A DNA stretch of 64,000 nucleotides from Azorinus chamasolen. Its lineage: Eukaryota > Mollusca > Bivalvia > Cardiida > Solecurtidae. A model generated the notes under the pieces. It worked only from the letters and a program-made list of their open reading frames with translations. It did no database searches and was not told the origin of the DNA. Positions 1-10,002 of this stretch are shown in pieces. The stretch spans positions 72,562,106 through 72,626,105 of the forward strand of contig OY755243.1 in the NCBI GenBank assembly GCA_963576725.1, in the 5' to 3' direction. Position 1 is the first letter of the stretch, and every line of letters starts with the position of its first letter. A program made the translations under genes and the position numbers.

Positions 1-380
1 AGGATTTTCTTGGTAAAAGAAGAAACTGTTGAGTCAGATATATTATACATAAAATTTCATAAGCAAACAGAGCAGACCCTTTAACCCATTACCTCATAGG
101 CTATTTTTAGACCCAACCTCTTTGAATAAATCTACCGAAAAGGAGCATAAACTTGAGAAAAGGAAAATTTTTAAAATTTTGTAGTTGAAACCACTGTGAT
201 AAATAGAGCATTTGCTCCTGTAGGAGCAAATGCTCTATTTATCACAATGGTTTCACAAAGTGACTTTTACAGAAGTGTCAAAAGGGGTCAATATCAGGGA
301 ATGGGTTAATCAGACAGGATCCTACAGGAGCCATCTGAACTTGGTCGACTTTGTTTATATAGGCATAGAAGCAACACTTT
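1..380 (-). mobile_element. PB-A2 copy, cut by window edge, split by a PB-B insertion
   Basis: Long-arm sequence (agaaactgt...gcaaacagagcagaccct) runs to 80. The rest of the hairpin and short arm (tcagacaggatcctacagg, then gtttatataggc) resumes at 310. The interruption is the PB-B element 81-309 flanked by TTAA on both sides. Confidence 0.75.
81..309 (+). mobile_element. PB-B MITE, complete, nested in PB-A
   Basis: Begins TTAACCCATTACCTCATAGG and ends GGGAATGGGTTAA. The central hairpin is GTGATAAATAGAGCATTTGC with apex CTCCTGTAGGAG. Host sequence continues directly across the two TTAA copies, so TTAA is the target duplication expected of piggyBac-type elements. No coding capacity. Confidence 0.85.
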
Positions 381-613
381 GGATACAAAGATACACCTTT
401 TAGCCTTTGTAAACAGAAGAGACCCAGATCATCATTCTGTAGTTTCCTTTAGGAGTTATCTGATCAGGGTCTGCTCTGTTTTGTTATGAAGTAATAAAGT
501 TCAGATTCTATGGTTTAATGCCATGATCAAAACTTCCCTTGTACATATTTGTTTTACAAAATATTTTTAGTCATAATATTTCTAACATGAATATTCATGA
601 CGTAAACGTTTAA
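381..613 (+). mobile_element. PB-A2 copy
   Basis: Left end decayed. The hairpin gtaaacagaagagaccc...gggtctgctctg has its apex disrupted by an AT-rich insert. The long arm ends in CATGAATATTCATG and a degenerate TTAA at 610-613. Confidence 0.65.
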
Positions 614-1020
614 TAATCAGCAGAGATTACATTAGTTTTAGACACCACCAAACCATCAAGCATTTACAATCTATATCTCGCAGACATTTATATTTTTTCC
701 CTGTATATCTAACAAATTCTTCAATTTGTTTAAGTTAATGTGTATAATTATCTCACAAATTCTTCAAATTTGTACAAATTATCAATGTGTTTAAACTTTA
801 AAAATGGCCTACAAAGTCAGAGTCATTATAAAATAAACTCGTTAACATCCTATTAAAAACCATTTTCAACTTTTTCCATTTTTATAAATGAATACAAAAA
901 GTTGTGCTGGTAACTTTGAAAACTCATTTAAATGAAATCATCCAGCTTCATAAAGATATACAAATGTGTCTGTACAGAATTCCAAACACATAAAGATTTA
1001 AAGATTTGTTACCTGAACAT
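614..1020. other. No recognised feature
   Basis: AT-rich sequence with no open frame, repeat or hairpin that I could assign. Confidence 0.5.
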
Positions 1021-1025
1021 GATTC

Positions 1026-1212
1026 TGAATGCTGAATTTTCAATGTGAAATGCATGGTCCATCATTGTTTATTGGCAGAGTCAATTTAGTATGAAGGGGT
1101 AAAATTTGCAAACGGAGTTTAAATGCCAAACAGTGCAGACCCAGACCAGAGGGCTCCTCTAGGAGCTCTCTGATCTGGGTCAGATTTTACTGGCTTAACA
1201 TTCAGCATTAGG
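1026..1212 (+). mobile_element. PB-D copy, degraded
   Basis: Starts with gaatgctgaattttca, then has the hairpin aaacagtgcagacccagacc / gatctgggtc with apex GGCTCCTCTAGGAGC. The terminal GGGTTAA is not preserved. Confidence 0.6.
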
Positions 1213-1217
1213 CTCCT

Positions 1218-1320
1218 TAACCCATTCCCTCATAGGCTATTTTTAGAATTACAGCAGTTTGGATCTTGATGAGATGTCCAATTACTCGGAGTTTCATCTG
1301 GATCCAAACTGTTGGAAATA
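1218..1320 (+). mobile_element. PB-B end fragment joined to PB-F hairpin
   Basis: TTAACCCATTCCCTCATAGG (PB-B long-arm end) runs to about 1247. It is followed by a PB-F core: cagtttggatcttgatgag paired with ctcggagtttcatctggatc. Confidence 0.55.
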
Positions 1321-1604
1321 GGTAATTGAGAAATTGTCGCTATTTTGCAAAGAATCAAAGAACTTCAACAAGATCCTAAAACTATATAATTATAAGTAGA
1401 TACTCCTTATAGATGTCTTTCCTTCATTACTAAAAGCAACATCGGCTGGAGCTAAGTGTGTGAGTTAATCCACCCATAATCTATTAAATGTATAAAAAGA
1501 ACAAAAATGCAGGTATTGCTTGCAGCTAAAATAAAACCAATACCATATAAATAGTGTATTGGGAAGCAAATGAACCTCATCATGTGAAAAGGGATCCTTT
1601 AACT

Positions 1605-1660
1605 CGGCAAAAGTGTAGACCCTGACCAGAAATCACCATGGAAATGTTACAGACAGTAAG
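1605..1660 (+). mobile_element. PB-D-like hairpin remnant
   Basis: aaaagtgtagaccctgacca resembles the left stem of the PB-D hairpin. The right stem is lost next to the C-rich tract. Confidence 0.3.
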
Positions 1661-1662
1661 GA

Positions 1663-1704
1663 CCCCCCCCCCCCTCCCCCCCCCTCAACCGCACACACAC
1701 ACAC
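1663..1704 (+). repeat. Poly-C tract followed by a CA microsatellite
   Basis: Nearly pure C run with a single T near its middle (1663-1685), then about seven CA units. A homopolymer of this length is prone to sequencing error. Confidence 0.9.
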
Positions 1705-1827
1705 CATTTTCTAAGACTTGGTGTTCTTGTCAAAATATGTATTTCGAACCTTAAAATCAAATTCTCATTAATTTGTAATTATATTTATCCAAGAATTCTT
1801 TTGTCCAATGTGACCTTTGGAAAAATA

Positions 1828-1935
1828 ATGTGTGAAGCAAACAGTGCAAATCCTGATCAGATGGTTCCTTTAGAACTATTCTGGTCTTTATCTACACTGT
1901 TTGTCTAGGCTGCTTTTTAGGGACATTAGGCACAT
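1828..1935 (-). mobile_element. PB-D remnant
   Basis: gcaaacagtgcaaatcctga and tctacactgtttgtc form an imperfect hairpin with apex ggttcctttagaact. The terminal repeats are lost. Confidence 0.45.
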
Positions 1936-2026
1936 ATGGGCTTAATTGTTGATCAGTGACTGAGAAGCAAATGTGATTTCTGTTTTGTATCTACACTGTG
2001 TGCAAATATCCGAGTACACCATTTAT

Positions 2027-2115
2027 CTTAAGTATTCGGACAGACAGAATTAAGCAAACAGTGCAGACACAGATCAATTGGCTCCTTTTGGAGCCAATTA
2101 ATCTGGGTCTGCATA
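2027..2115. mobile_element. H-family hairpin
   Basis: agtattcggacagacagaat precedes the hairpin agcaaacagtgcagacacag with apex TTGGCTCCTTTTGGAGCCAA. The cggacagac flank recurs at 21614 and 43378, which defines H. Confidence 0.55.
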
Positions 2116-2436
2116 TTAGAGTAGAGAGGGGAGACTGGTTGTCCGAGCACTTAGGAAAATTAGGGTATCCTTTTCCCCCCAATGGCATTGTCAAATGGGA
2201 TACATGTCAGTAAAAGGAAATTATAAAGGCAAAAATTATAGGAAGAAGCAAAGAATAAATCTAAATTTGCAAGATCAATAATGCATGTAGAATATGCTTC
2301 AACAGGTATACGTGGGCCATGCATAGGCAAGCATATTCTTACCTATTAGTAACAAAAAACTCTACATCTCCAGTTAAAACACTGGCTGAGAGTGGATAGC
2401 CTGTAGATTTGGTGGAAAGGTAAGGGGAATAGTGTT

Positions 2437-2970
2437 CAGACCACTGATTGTCATAGTCTAGCCTGAAACAGTATCAATTAGTAGAATGAATCAGGCAAAC
2501 AATAACAATTAAGACTATCGAATGCTATAGTTTAGCCTGAAACAGTAGTAGAATTCTACAACAGAAGTAACAATTCAGACCACTGATTGTCATAGTCTAG
2601 CCTGAAACAATACCAATTAGTAGAATGAATCAGGCAAACAGTTAACAATTCAGACCACTGATTGTCATAGTCTAGCCTGAAACAGTTTGATTGTCATAGT
2701 CTAGCCTGGAACAGTATAAATTAGTAGAATGAATCAGGCAAACAGTAACAATTCAGACCACTGATTGTCATAGTCTAGCCTGAAACAGTATCAATTAGTA
2801 GAATGAACCAGGCATTAAAAATGAACAATAACAATTCAGACCATTGACTGCTATAGTCTAGCCTGAAACAGTATCAACTAGTAGAATGAATCAGGCAAAC
2901 AATAACAACTAACGCCACTAATTGGAATATACATGTACATGTAGTTTAGTTTGAACAGTATCAATCAGTA
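2437..2970 (+). repeat. Minisatellite, about 74-bp unit, 7-8 copies
   Basis: Unit begins cagaccactgattgtcatag and contains tctagcctgaaacagt and tagaatgaatcaggcaaaca. Some units are truncated after gaaacagt and others extended by about 10 bp. The last unit is diverged. No coding frame is kept, as the unit length is not a multiple of three. Confidence 0.9.
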
Positions 2971-3159
2971 TTGGGTCTGCAAAGGGTTTTTGCTATTGGG
3001 TCTGCATTGTTTTGTCAAAAAGAAATTATGTGTCCATCCATGTAAGGACTAGAATTGTGTCAACTAGTCTACTTGGCTGTGAAGCTATAGTAAAGCCTAT
3101 GTATGAGAAAGACATGAGTTATAATTCTAATGGTACTGCATGAATACATACATAACAAC

Positions 3160-3604
3160 CATTACAATCATGAACATTCATGAAAGAAATAATGACTGTA
3201 TGAATAGTTATCAGCTGATTTTTTATAATGAACAATGAAACTATTGGCCATGGCAGAAAATATAGAATCAGATCTACTTTACAGTAAAACCTCTCTATAA
3301 CGACCACTAAATTGTGTTAATTAGTTGGTATTTAGGGCAGGTGGCCACTTAAAGCAAAGTGAAAGTAAAACAGAACGCTCCTATAGGAGCGTTCTGTTTT
3401 ACTTTCACCTTGCTTTAAGCAGCCACCTGCCTTTTACACAAAATACTTGATGTAATTTAGTGGTCATTATAGAGGTGTTTACTGTAGTATATCATAAGTA
3501 AACAGAGCAGACTCTGATCAGACGTCTCCTAAGGAGCCATCTTATCTGTATCTACTCTATTTGCAAAGGTGTGGAAAAGGCGTCTCTATCAGGTAATGGG
3601 ATAA
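3160..3604 (-). mobile_element. PB-A2 copy carrying a TA-C insertion
   Basis: Long arm (atgaacattcatgaaagaaa, ggccatggcagaaaatatag) is interrupted at 3280 by TA-C. It continues at gtatatcataagtaaacaga with a hairpin of apex CTCCTAAGGAG, ending caggtaatgggataa. Confidence 0.75.
3280..3486 (+). mobile_element. TA-C MITE, complete
   Basis: 207 bp from TACAGTAAAACCTCTC to TTTACTGTA. TA is duplicated in the interrupted PB-A. The core is near-perfect: gtgaaagtaaaacagaacg, apex CTCCTATAGGAG, mirrored. The inner flank gcaggtggc / gccacctgc also pairs. The ends and TA target suggest a pogo/Tigger-type helper transposase. Confidence 0.85.
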
Positions 3605-3614
3605 CTATATGTGC

Positions 3615-3854
3615 TTAAAGGCATTTCAAAGCTCCTTATATAAGTGACCCCCCCTATATACACAGTATCCAGCTGGGCTCATGCAGTGTCCAGTCAGGGT
3701 CCATAGCCATACGAGATAAAGTTATGCAATTATACATTGATCCTCTGTGATGGTAGCCCGCCTTATCAATTTGTGTATCAGATACCTGACAGTCGGGTCC
3801 CAAAATACACAGCATGGGGTTAATGGGTCAACATTCCTTTTGAAATGCCTTTAA
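3615..3854. mobile_element. Family I: TTAA-flanked element with AGGCATTTCAAA ends
   Basis: TTAA-AGGCATTTCAAAG opens and CTTTTGAAATGCCT-TTAA closes a 240-bp unit. The ends are exact inverted repeats (12 bp) and both are bounded by TTAA. The interior is unlike the other families, GC-richer, and lacks the common hairpin. Only one copy was seen. Confidence 0.65.
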
Positions 3855-3985
3855 GTTCACATAACTTTCAACTATCATACAAAGTTTCATAACTATAGGT
3901 CAAACACTTTCGAGCAGACAAGGGTAAAATCTGCCCCTACTGCATTTTAGAGAAGTGGGGGCATAAAAATGAATACAATTTTGCA
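3855..3985 (+). repeat. Dispersed molluscan-type repeat fragment
   Basis: atacaaagtttcataactat followed by gggggcataaaaatg resembles the conserved tail seen at 7100-7342. Confidence 0.35.
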
Positions 3986-4320
3986 GCAAACAAATTGATG
4001 GATTTGATCTGACTGATAGGATGCAAAAATCAAATCTCTTTCAAGTTAATTGGCCAGATAAGCAGCATTAAGGAAGTTCAGAACTTTGCTGCAAGAACAA
4101 TTCAACACTATCACAAGGCAGCCATAAACTTGCATTTCACTCTGTCTGGTCATTTAGAACAGATCATTAAACCCGTTTGAAATCATAATACCTTGAGATC
4201 TGGCAAGCTGTTTTATTGTTTTGTTTTTGTCTGTTCAAATTTTGATATGTATGCCAATATCATGGTGTTGTGCATCTTCCGTAGAACAGACACATAAATG
4301 AGGTTCTGTTAACCCTCTTC
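3986..4320. other. No recognised feature
   Basis: No open frame or assignable repeat apart from AT-rich tracts. Confidence 0.4.
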
Positions 4321-4332
4321 AGGTACCTGTGT

Positions 4333-4500
4333 TTAACCCTTTCCTTCATATTAACTCCTGTTCATGTACATGTATTTGCAAATAGAGATTAGACCTAGAT
4401 CAGATAGCTTCTTTAGGAGCTGTCTGATCAGGATCTGCTCTGTTTGCTAATGAGTTTCTTTAGTTTCTAAAATGGCTACAATGTTCCAAATTATCCTTTA
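4333..4500 (+). mobile_element. PB-A1 copy, right-truncated
   Basis: TTAACCCTTTCCTTCATATT, then the hairpin gcaaatagagattagaccta with apex CTTCTTTAGGAG, then the start of the A1 long arm (aaaatggctacaatgttcca). The far end is missing. Confidence 0.7.
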
Positions 4501-4685
4501 TAAAAAGTCAATTTTTTTTTTGTAAAAATTATTATCTGCATCAATTCTAAAAGTACAGTTTCTCGCAATTATTTTCAAAACAGCGTCTGGGTGTAAATTA
4601 GCTTGTGCCCTGATTATGAAAATTTACTACCAAACTTGTTACAAAGACTATCACAATGGCTTTTCCCATACACTAGAAATTGTTC

Positions 4686-4931
4686 AACCACTTCCTTTAT
4701 ATAAACACCTTTTCACGCTTTTGCAAACAGAATAGACCCAGATCAGACAGCTCCTATAAGAGCCATCTGATCAGGGTCTGCTCTGTTTGCTTTTGACACT
4801 ATATAGGTCTGATTGCAGAGCTTCTGTCAAAGCAAAATAATCCCTAAAAAGTTTATATTATAAAAGTTCACCTAATAAATATTCATGATATCATTATTTC
4901 TTAGTAGAATACTGGACAGGGAAAGGATTAA
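4686..4931 (+). mobile_element. PB-A2 copy
   Basis: Short arm ataaacaccttttcacgctt, hairpin with apex GCTCCTATAAGAGC, and A2-type long arm ending acagggaaaggATTAA. It shares its right TTAA (4928-4931) with the next element. Confidence 0.75.
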
Positions 4932-5167
4932 CCCTTCACCTGCTTATGATGCATATGTTTGGCTAACAGGGAAGCCCAGATCAAGTAGCTCCTTTTATAT
5001 GAGCTGTCTGACCAGGGTCAGTGCTCTGTGCACTTACATGTTACAGGCTCTAGACTGTTGTCATGGCAATAAATTTCCTTATTTTATAATTTCAATACAA
5101 TAATCAAACTAATTGATAATAAAAATGAAATAAATCTAGCATGAATATTCATGAAGTGAAGGGTTAA
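4928..5167 (+). mobile_element. PB-A2-like copy abutting the previous one
   Basis: TTAACCCTTCACCTGCTTAT to catgaagtgaaGGGTTAA. Hairpin apex GCTCCTTTTATATGAGC. The start matches neither A1 nor A2 short arms exactly, so this is a diverged subfamily. Confidence 0.7.
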
Positions 5168-5247
5168 ATGTTGTTATATATCTACAAAACTGTTTATTCT
5201 GAGGAACAGAAAAAATTATGTTGATCTTGATTAATATAACCTAATAG

Positions 5248-5305
5248 GGATAATTGTGCAAACACTGTAGACCCAGAAAACAGAACTCCTGCACTGTTTA
5301 CATCA
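5248..5305 (+). mobile_element. PB-D hairpin remnant
   Basis: gcaaacactgtagacccag and actcctgcactgttta; the apex and most of the right stem are deleted. Confidence 0.35.
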
Positions 5306-5426
5306 CAAATTATTTTTCCAAATGGTCACAGAAGAAACTTTCCAGAATTCTTTAAACGCCCTTTCAAATGCATATTAGACAAAGTTGGGCGAATGAAATT
5401 AGAAAATGAGGAGGTAACTGAAAGTA

Positions 5427-5644
5427 CTAACCTTTGGAATGAAGGACATGCAATTGTACTGTCATTTGCAATCAGTGTAGACCCAGATCAGAGGGCTCCT
5501 TAGTTAGAGCAGTCTTCTGATCTGGGTCTGCACTGTATGTCCAGCAAGCTTTTAAGTTTAGCCTTTCATACTAAGTAGACTCTATAGTTAAACACTGATG
5601 GGCAATTCCACTCTGAAAATTTCATTCAGCATTGAAAGGGTTAA
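5427..5644 (-). mobile_element. PB-D copy
   Basis: Hairpin aatcagtgtagacccagatc with apex GGCTCCTTAGTTAGAGC. The long arm (aaacactgatgggcaattcc) ends cattgaaaGGGTTAA at 5641-5644. Confidence 0.7.
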
Positions 5645-5888
5645 AAGTATCATAGTTATCTCCATAGACAAGATATTTGTCAAACATGCCTGATCCTGAT
5701 CTTGATTGATTTTCCCAGTCTACTTACTATCAAGAGTTCACAGGATAACGAGGCTTTGGTTTCCAGTATTTATAAACCTACACATCCTTTTCTTCTGATA
5801 TTGATACCATAAATCACAAACATTTGTAAATGTTTGTCTACCCTATACAGCCTCCAGCTGCTAGCAAAGAACACCTACCATGCAGAAA
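5645..5888. other. No recognised feature
   Basis: Unassigned AT-rich sequence with no open frame of note. Confidence 0.4.
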
Positions 5889-5892
5889 TATA

Positions 5893-5923
5893 CAGTACAG
5901 TAAAACATCTCTGAAACAACCAC
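5893..5923 (+). mobile_element. TA-C left-end fragment
   Basis: tacagtaaaacatctctgaa matches the TA-C terminus and stops at the TTAA of the next PB-A element. Confidence 0.5.
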
Positions 5924-6179
5924 TTAACCCTTTCCATGTTCTGTGATTATTCCAAACTTCAATACCTACTGAATAGTCATGGTTAAATTAGTTATATATA
6001 ATGAAACATGGAAGGTGGAACAATTTGTAGCCATTTTAGAATGTATAGAAACAGCTCTATCTAATTCCATTAGCAAACAGAGCAAACCTTGATCAGACGG
6101 CTCCTATAGGAGGGGTCTGATCTGGGTCTGCTCTGTTTTAAAATGCATGAAAATGCATTTATATATGGGAAAGGGTTAA
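5924..6179 (-). mobile_element. PB-A1 MITE, complete
   Basis: 256 bp, TTAACCCTTTCCATGTTCTG to gggaaaGGGTTAA. A1 long arm first (tactgaatagtcatgg, atgaaacatggaaggtggaa), then the hairpin with apex GGCTCCTATAGGAG. Its right TTAA is the left TTAA of the next copy. Confidence 0.85.
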
Positions 6180-6436
6180 CCCTTTCCCTGTTGAATATTC
6201 ATGTAAGAAATAATGACATCACAAATATTTATTAGCTGCAATTGTTATAATCTGTACATAGTTTTTTTTTAAATATATTGGTAGAAAATGTTAAGTCAGA
6301 TACATTGTATATCACAATTTCATAAGCAAACAGAGCAGAACCTACTGTAATAAGACAACTCCTATAGGAGCCATCTGATCTGGTCTTCTCTGTTTGCAAA
6401 ACTGTGTAAAGGCGTTTATAAGAGGGAAAGGTTTAA
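6176..6436 (-). mobile_element. PB-A2 MITE, complete, abutting the A1 copy
   Basis: TTAACCCTTTCCCTGTTGAA to agagggaaaggTTTAA. Hairpin gcaaacagagcagaac, apex ACTCCTATAGGAGC, and short arm gcaaaactgtgtaaaggcgt. Confidence 0.8.
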
Positions 6437-6440
6437 GTAA

Positions 6441-6614
6441 TTAACCCTTACAAATCAACCCTTCCAGATTTGACATCTGTTGCCAATTCCGTACATTATA
6501 AAATATGGCAAACAGTGCAGACTCTGATCAGAGGTCACTATCATGAGCCCTCTGATCTGGGTCTACACTGTTTGCAAAGTCTATTTAACTCTGTTCATGC
6601 ATTGTTAGGGTTAA
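6441..6614. mobile_element. PB-D-related MITE, short
   Basis: 174 bp from TTAACCCTTACAAATC to TGTTAGGGTTAA. Hairpin gcaaacagtgcagactctg / gatctgggtctacactg with a disrupted apex. Confidence 0.65.
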
Positions 6615-6921
6615 CAGGGTAACCTTAAACGTTTTACCGTAACAGGTTCACTACGATTGATTGAAAATATTGTCAAAATTACATGTATACATGTACAGTA
6701 TGTCATAAACATGCATAATACATGTAAATAAAATCTGGTATGTTGCAGAACATCTTGTTTTACTATATTTGCATATGTAATAATATATATCAGATTATAC
6801 AATTTCACCCATTAGAATTCATGAAACCGCATCTTCAGGAACTGAAGTTTGTGTGGTCAAATATATTAGGTTATTACTGTACTTTTCTAATATGAAAGGA
6901 ATAAAAATGGCCAGTACTTAC

Positions 6922-7012
6922 TTTGGAATTTCCTCATCTGGTTGCATATGCACCAAGTCAAACCCCAATGTTCTCAGTCTCTCAATCACTGTGTTATTGC
7001 CCAGAAAGTGGC
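6922..7012 (-). CDS. TRABD2: TIKI/TRABD2 family, following internal exon completing the GAGH motif
   Basis: A 91-nt exon starting after TTATTTTCAG at 7012 and ending before GTAAGT at 6922. Its first two bases complete the glycine codon split from the 51.8-kb exon, giving FGAG-HFLGNNTVIERL. The next residues are RTLGFDLVHMQPDEEIP, ending with two bases of a lysine codon (phase 2). GHFLGNNTV is a strong TIKI signature, and GAGH is the second GX2H motif of the family. The poorly conserved C-terminal exons and the membrane anchor must lie at lower coordinates or outside the window; none was recognised. Confidence 0.88.
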
Positions 7013-7099
7013 CTGAAAATAAAAAAAAAATGATTCATGTATATAACTCATAGTTTATTTTATTTTATTTGTTTTCAGTTGAATTTTCAAACAAGATGT

Positions 7100-7342
7100 G
7101 TTTATGAAACACTATACTCCCAACATGACCTTTGATCTTGATGTATGACCTTGACCTTAATAAGTCACCTCTAAAAATATTTCCCTCCATAAGTTGCACA
7201 TGCATGCCAAGTTTGAAGTTATGTGAAATGGTGACAACTTTATTGCCAACTTTAAAGGGACAAACAGACAAACAACAGTTGTGACAAACCAACCAACCAA
7301 AAGCAAAAACAATATGCCGATCACAGATCTGAGGGGGCATAA
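7100..7342 (+). repeat. Dispersed repeat with gggggcata tail
   Basis: Contains tgacctttgatcttgatgta, tgaccttgacctt, catgccaagtttgaagttat, gggacaaacagacaaac, and aacaatatgccgatcacaga ending gagggggcataaaaa. Such modules are common in bivalve genomes (from memory). It lies 88 bp upstream of the small TIKI exon. Confidence 0.55.
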
Positions 7343-7570
7343 AAAGTCAATTCAAAGACAACATCTTATATGACAGTTTTCTGTACATTAAATCCAGATG
7401 CAGTTAGACACCTATCATGATGGAATAAATAAAATTATTTTTTTGAACAAGGGAAATAACTCTTATGATCATAGCAAATAAACACCATGGTATTGTAAGG
7501 GAATTCAGCACTGTATGTAAGGTCATTTTTGTCGGTAGAATTTTTTTTTAAATAATTTCTTATACTGTCA

Positions 7571-7655
7571 TTAAACCCTTTCAATGTGGGAATTAATTGT
7601 ACTGACAGTTGCATACAATGTAGACCCAGATCAGAGTCTGTGCTATTTAATAATT
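7571..7655 (+). mobile_element. PB-D fragment
   Basis: TTAAACCCTTTCAATGTGGG, followed by a hairpin start (gcatacaatgtagacccaga) and little else. Confidence 0.45.
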
Positions 7656-7702
7656 ATACATGTAGCAAACTTAAGGCTATCAAGCCAAATGGACTGTACC
7701 TA

Positions 7703-7919
7703 TTAACCCTTCTCTTGCTGAATTTTAAAATGCATTTCTTCTTCTTTACCCATGCCCTGTGGTATAATTACATATATCTTCACTGTCTACAATTATTTCT
7801 CTGTGCAGTCACTGCTGTGGAGTGCACTGGTTGCACAATCAATTTGTAAATAGTGCAGACCCTGATGAGACAGCTCCTGCAGGTAGGTATATTGACGTGA
7901 ACAGCAAGCAAAGGGTTAA
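7703..7919 (-). mobile_element. PB-E MITE lacking half of its hairpin
   Basis: TTAACCCTTCTCTTGCTGAA to agcaaaGGGTTAA. The left stem gtgcagaccctgatgagacagctcctgcag is present, but the right stem is deleted exactly from the apex, and the outer arm gtaggtatattgacgtgaa follows at once. Compare the intact copies at 28642, 47757 and 58223. Confidence 0.8.
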
Positions 7920-7962
7920 CACTGATGAGCCACTCCACTTTGAATATTCATCATTCAAAGGA

Positions 7963-8468
7963 TTAACTCATTCCATCATACAAACACTTTTTAACCCTTT
8001 CCTCCATAAATACGCCTTTCTATGCCTCTGTAAAAACACCTGTTGAAACCATTGTGATAAATAGAGCACTTGCTCCTATAGGAGCAAATTAATGCTCTAT
8101 TTATCACAATGGTTTCAAACTACAAAATTCTAACATTTTCCTTTTCTCTAGTTAATGCTCCTTTTCGGTAGATGTATTCAAAGTAGTTGGATCTTAATAT
8201 AGCCTATGAGGGAATGGGTTAATATCTATGCAAACAGAGTAGATCAAGATTAGTTGGCTCTGTATGAACTGGCTGATCAGGGTCTGCTCAGTTTGTTTAT
8301 GAAATTATAATTGATCCGACTCTACACACAGTTTCTATCAAAAGTGAATTATTAGAATACCAATACAATCCTGTGTACATGTATAATAATGCCATTATAA
8401 AAATTCAGTTAATAAAATATTCATGATGTTCATTATTCCTGACATGAATATTCAACAGGAAAATGGTA
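7963..8468 (+). mobile_element. PB-A2 copy with nested PB-B
   Basis: TTAACTCATTCCATCATACA, interrupted at 7991-8222 by PB-B, then tatctatgcaaacagag. Hairpin apex ggctctgtatgaactggc, and a long arm ending tgaatattcaacaggaaaat. The D-type end gaatattcatcattcaaag lies just to the left. Confidence 0.75.
7991..8222 (-). mobile_element. PB-B MITE, complete
   Basis: TTAACCCTTTCCTCCATAAA to gagggaatgggTTAA, 232 bp. Stem attgtgataaatagagc, apex GCTCCTATAGGAGC with a small TTAA insert on the right stem. Nested in the PB-A short arm. Confidence 0.85.
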
Positions 8469-9350
8469 AGAAACAGAGCTGCTAGTCGATACAATTTTGA
8501 ATGTACAGTGTAGTGCTTTATAATGAGTATTCTACAGGTAAAAGGTTAAACATTCAATGATTGTAACATTTTGCTCGAGATATGCAACTTCTCCCTTTAT
8601 AATTATAATCATCACAAACCTCTTTTGGTTGAAAAACTAGTACTGTTGGTAAGTAATTACTATGACCTCTATGTTTTGAGTTCATATCTTCATTTTTTTT
8701 TACAAGAAAGCTACAGGAAATTACAGGCAAGACACAGGCACCTGCTGTCTAGTTTTTCACACTGAACAATTCCCTAATTGGCAAAATGATTTGTGACTGG
8801 ACTAATGGACCCAGGCTTGCTGTGCTGGACAAAGTCTTGGCAATCCCTTTACCTTTACCATGCACAGCAAACTTTCATCAGCAAAACCAATCCCTTTATT
8901 AATTCACAAAATCATGTTTTTAACCATTTATTTACAATAAAATATCTAAAACTCAGGGTTCTGACGAGACATGGATTTATTCGATTTCTCATCTAGATCT
9001 AGTCTGATAGCATAATTATGATATGGTAAAGTGGCGAGAATTGTGCCAATGGTTAATTGGCTGGTTGAGTGATGGACAGACCTACAACTGTGTAAATATG
9101 TCAGGGTTTGCTCTGGCTAAATAATGCCTCACAATTTTGACATCCTGGACAGTGCACCCAGTGCCTCGGTACTTTCCATATTTCCTCTACTTTTTCTTGC
9201 ACACTTCATAGCGTCAAACAATTTAGATACTGATGAGATGTTAATCAACTCATAAAATTTCACCAAAATTACAGTCTGGCGCCAATTATAACACTAAGGT
9301 TATGACAATGAATTTTTTTCTTCAATAATCTGACGGGCTGAAAAAACTTT
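8469..9350. other. Mostly unique sequence
   Basis: A short PB-like end (gagtattctacaggtaaaag, 8526) only. An open frame at 8571-8765 (+) has no splice context or recognisable motif and is probably not coding. Confidence 0.5.
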
Positions 9351-9831
9351 TTAACCATTTACTGAATTACTATTAACCCTTTCCTCCATAAATATGCCTT
9401 TCTATGCCTCTGTAATAATCACTTCTTGAAACCATTGTGATAAATAGAGCATTTGCTCCATAGGAGCAAATGCTCTATTTATCACAATGGTTTCAATACT
9501 ACAATATTCTAACATTTTCCTTTTCTCTAGTAAATGCTCCTTTTCGGTAGATTTATTCCAAGAGGTTGGGTCTAAAAATAGCCTATGAGGGGAATGAGTT
9601 AATATAAGAAATAATGATATGAATATTAATCAGCTGGGTTTTTTTTCAAATTGGTGAATTATGAACACAGGAAATTTTGGCTATGTGACAATTAACTGTA
9701 GAATCGGGTCTATAATACATGTAATTCCAAAAGCAAACAGACCAGACCTGGACACTTAAAGAGCTGTCTTATCTGGGTCTACTCTATTTGCAAAGGTGTT
9801 GAAAGGGAGAATCTACAATGTAAAAGATTAA
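9351..9831 (-). mobile_element. PB-A2 copy with nested PB-B
   Basis: TTAACCATTTACTGAATTAC, PB-B at 9373-9602, then ataagaaataatgatatgaa and the hairpin gcaaacagaccagacctgg (apex largely lost), ending gtaaaagaTTAA. Confidence 0.7.
9373..9602 (-). mobile_element. PB-B MITE, complete
   Basis: 230 bp, TTAACCCTTTCCTCCATAAA to gaatgagTTAA. Stem attgtgataaatagagc, apex TTTGCTCCATAGGAGCAAA. Confidence 0.85.
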
Positions 9832-10002
9832 AGCATAAATCTATCTCAGTAAACATCAAGTTTTATTTTAAAAGATTTTATAGTTGTCAACTCTAATGAC
9901 ATAATTAACACTTCAAACACATTAAATTACAATTTTCTTTTAAATCTTAACTATATGCTGTATGCTAATTAAATACCTAACAACCCGGTTTTCATATTTG
10001 AC

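Noticed and set aside
2437..2970. CRISPR-like array
   Set aside because: Head-to-tail 74-bp units without alternating unique spacers, in a eukaryotic context; it is a minisatellite.
7586..8046. Plus-strand open frames with peptides such as NSADPDETAPAG
   Set aside because: They translate the PB-E/PB-D hairpin. The same peptide recurs wherever that MITE occurs (44310, 58159), so these are repeat shadows.
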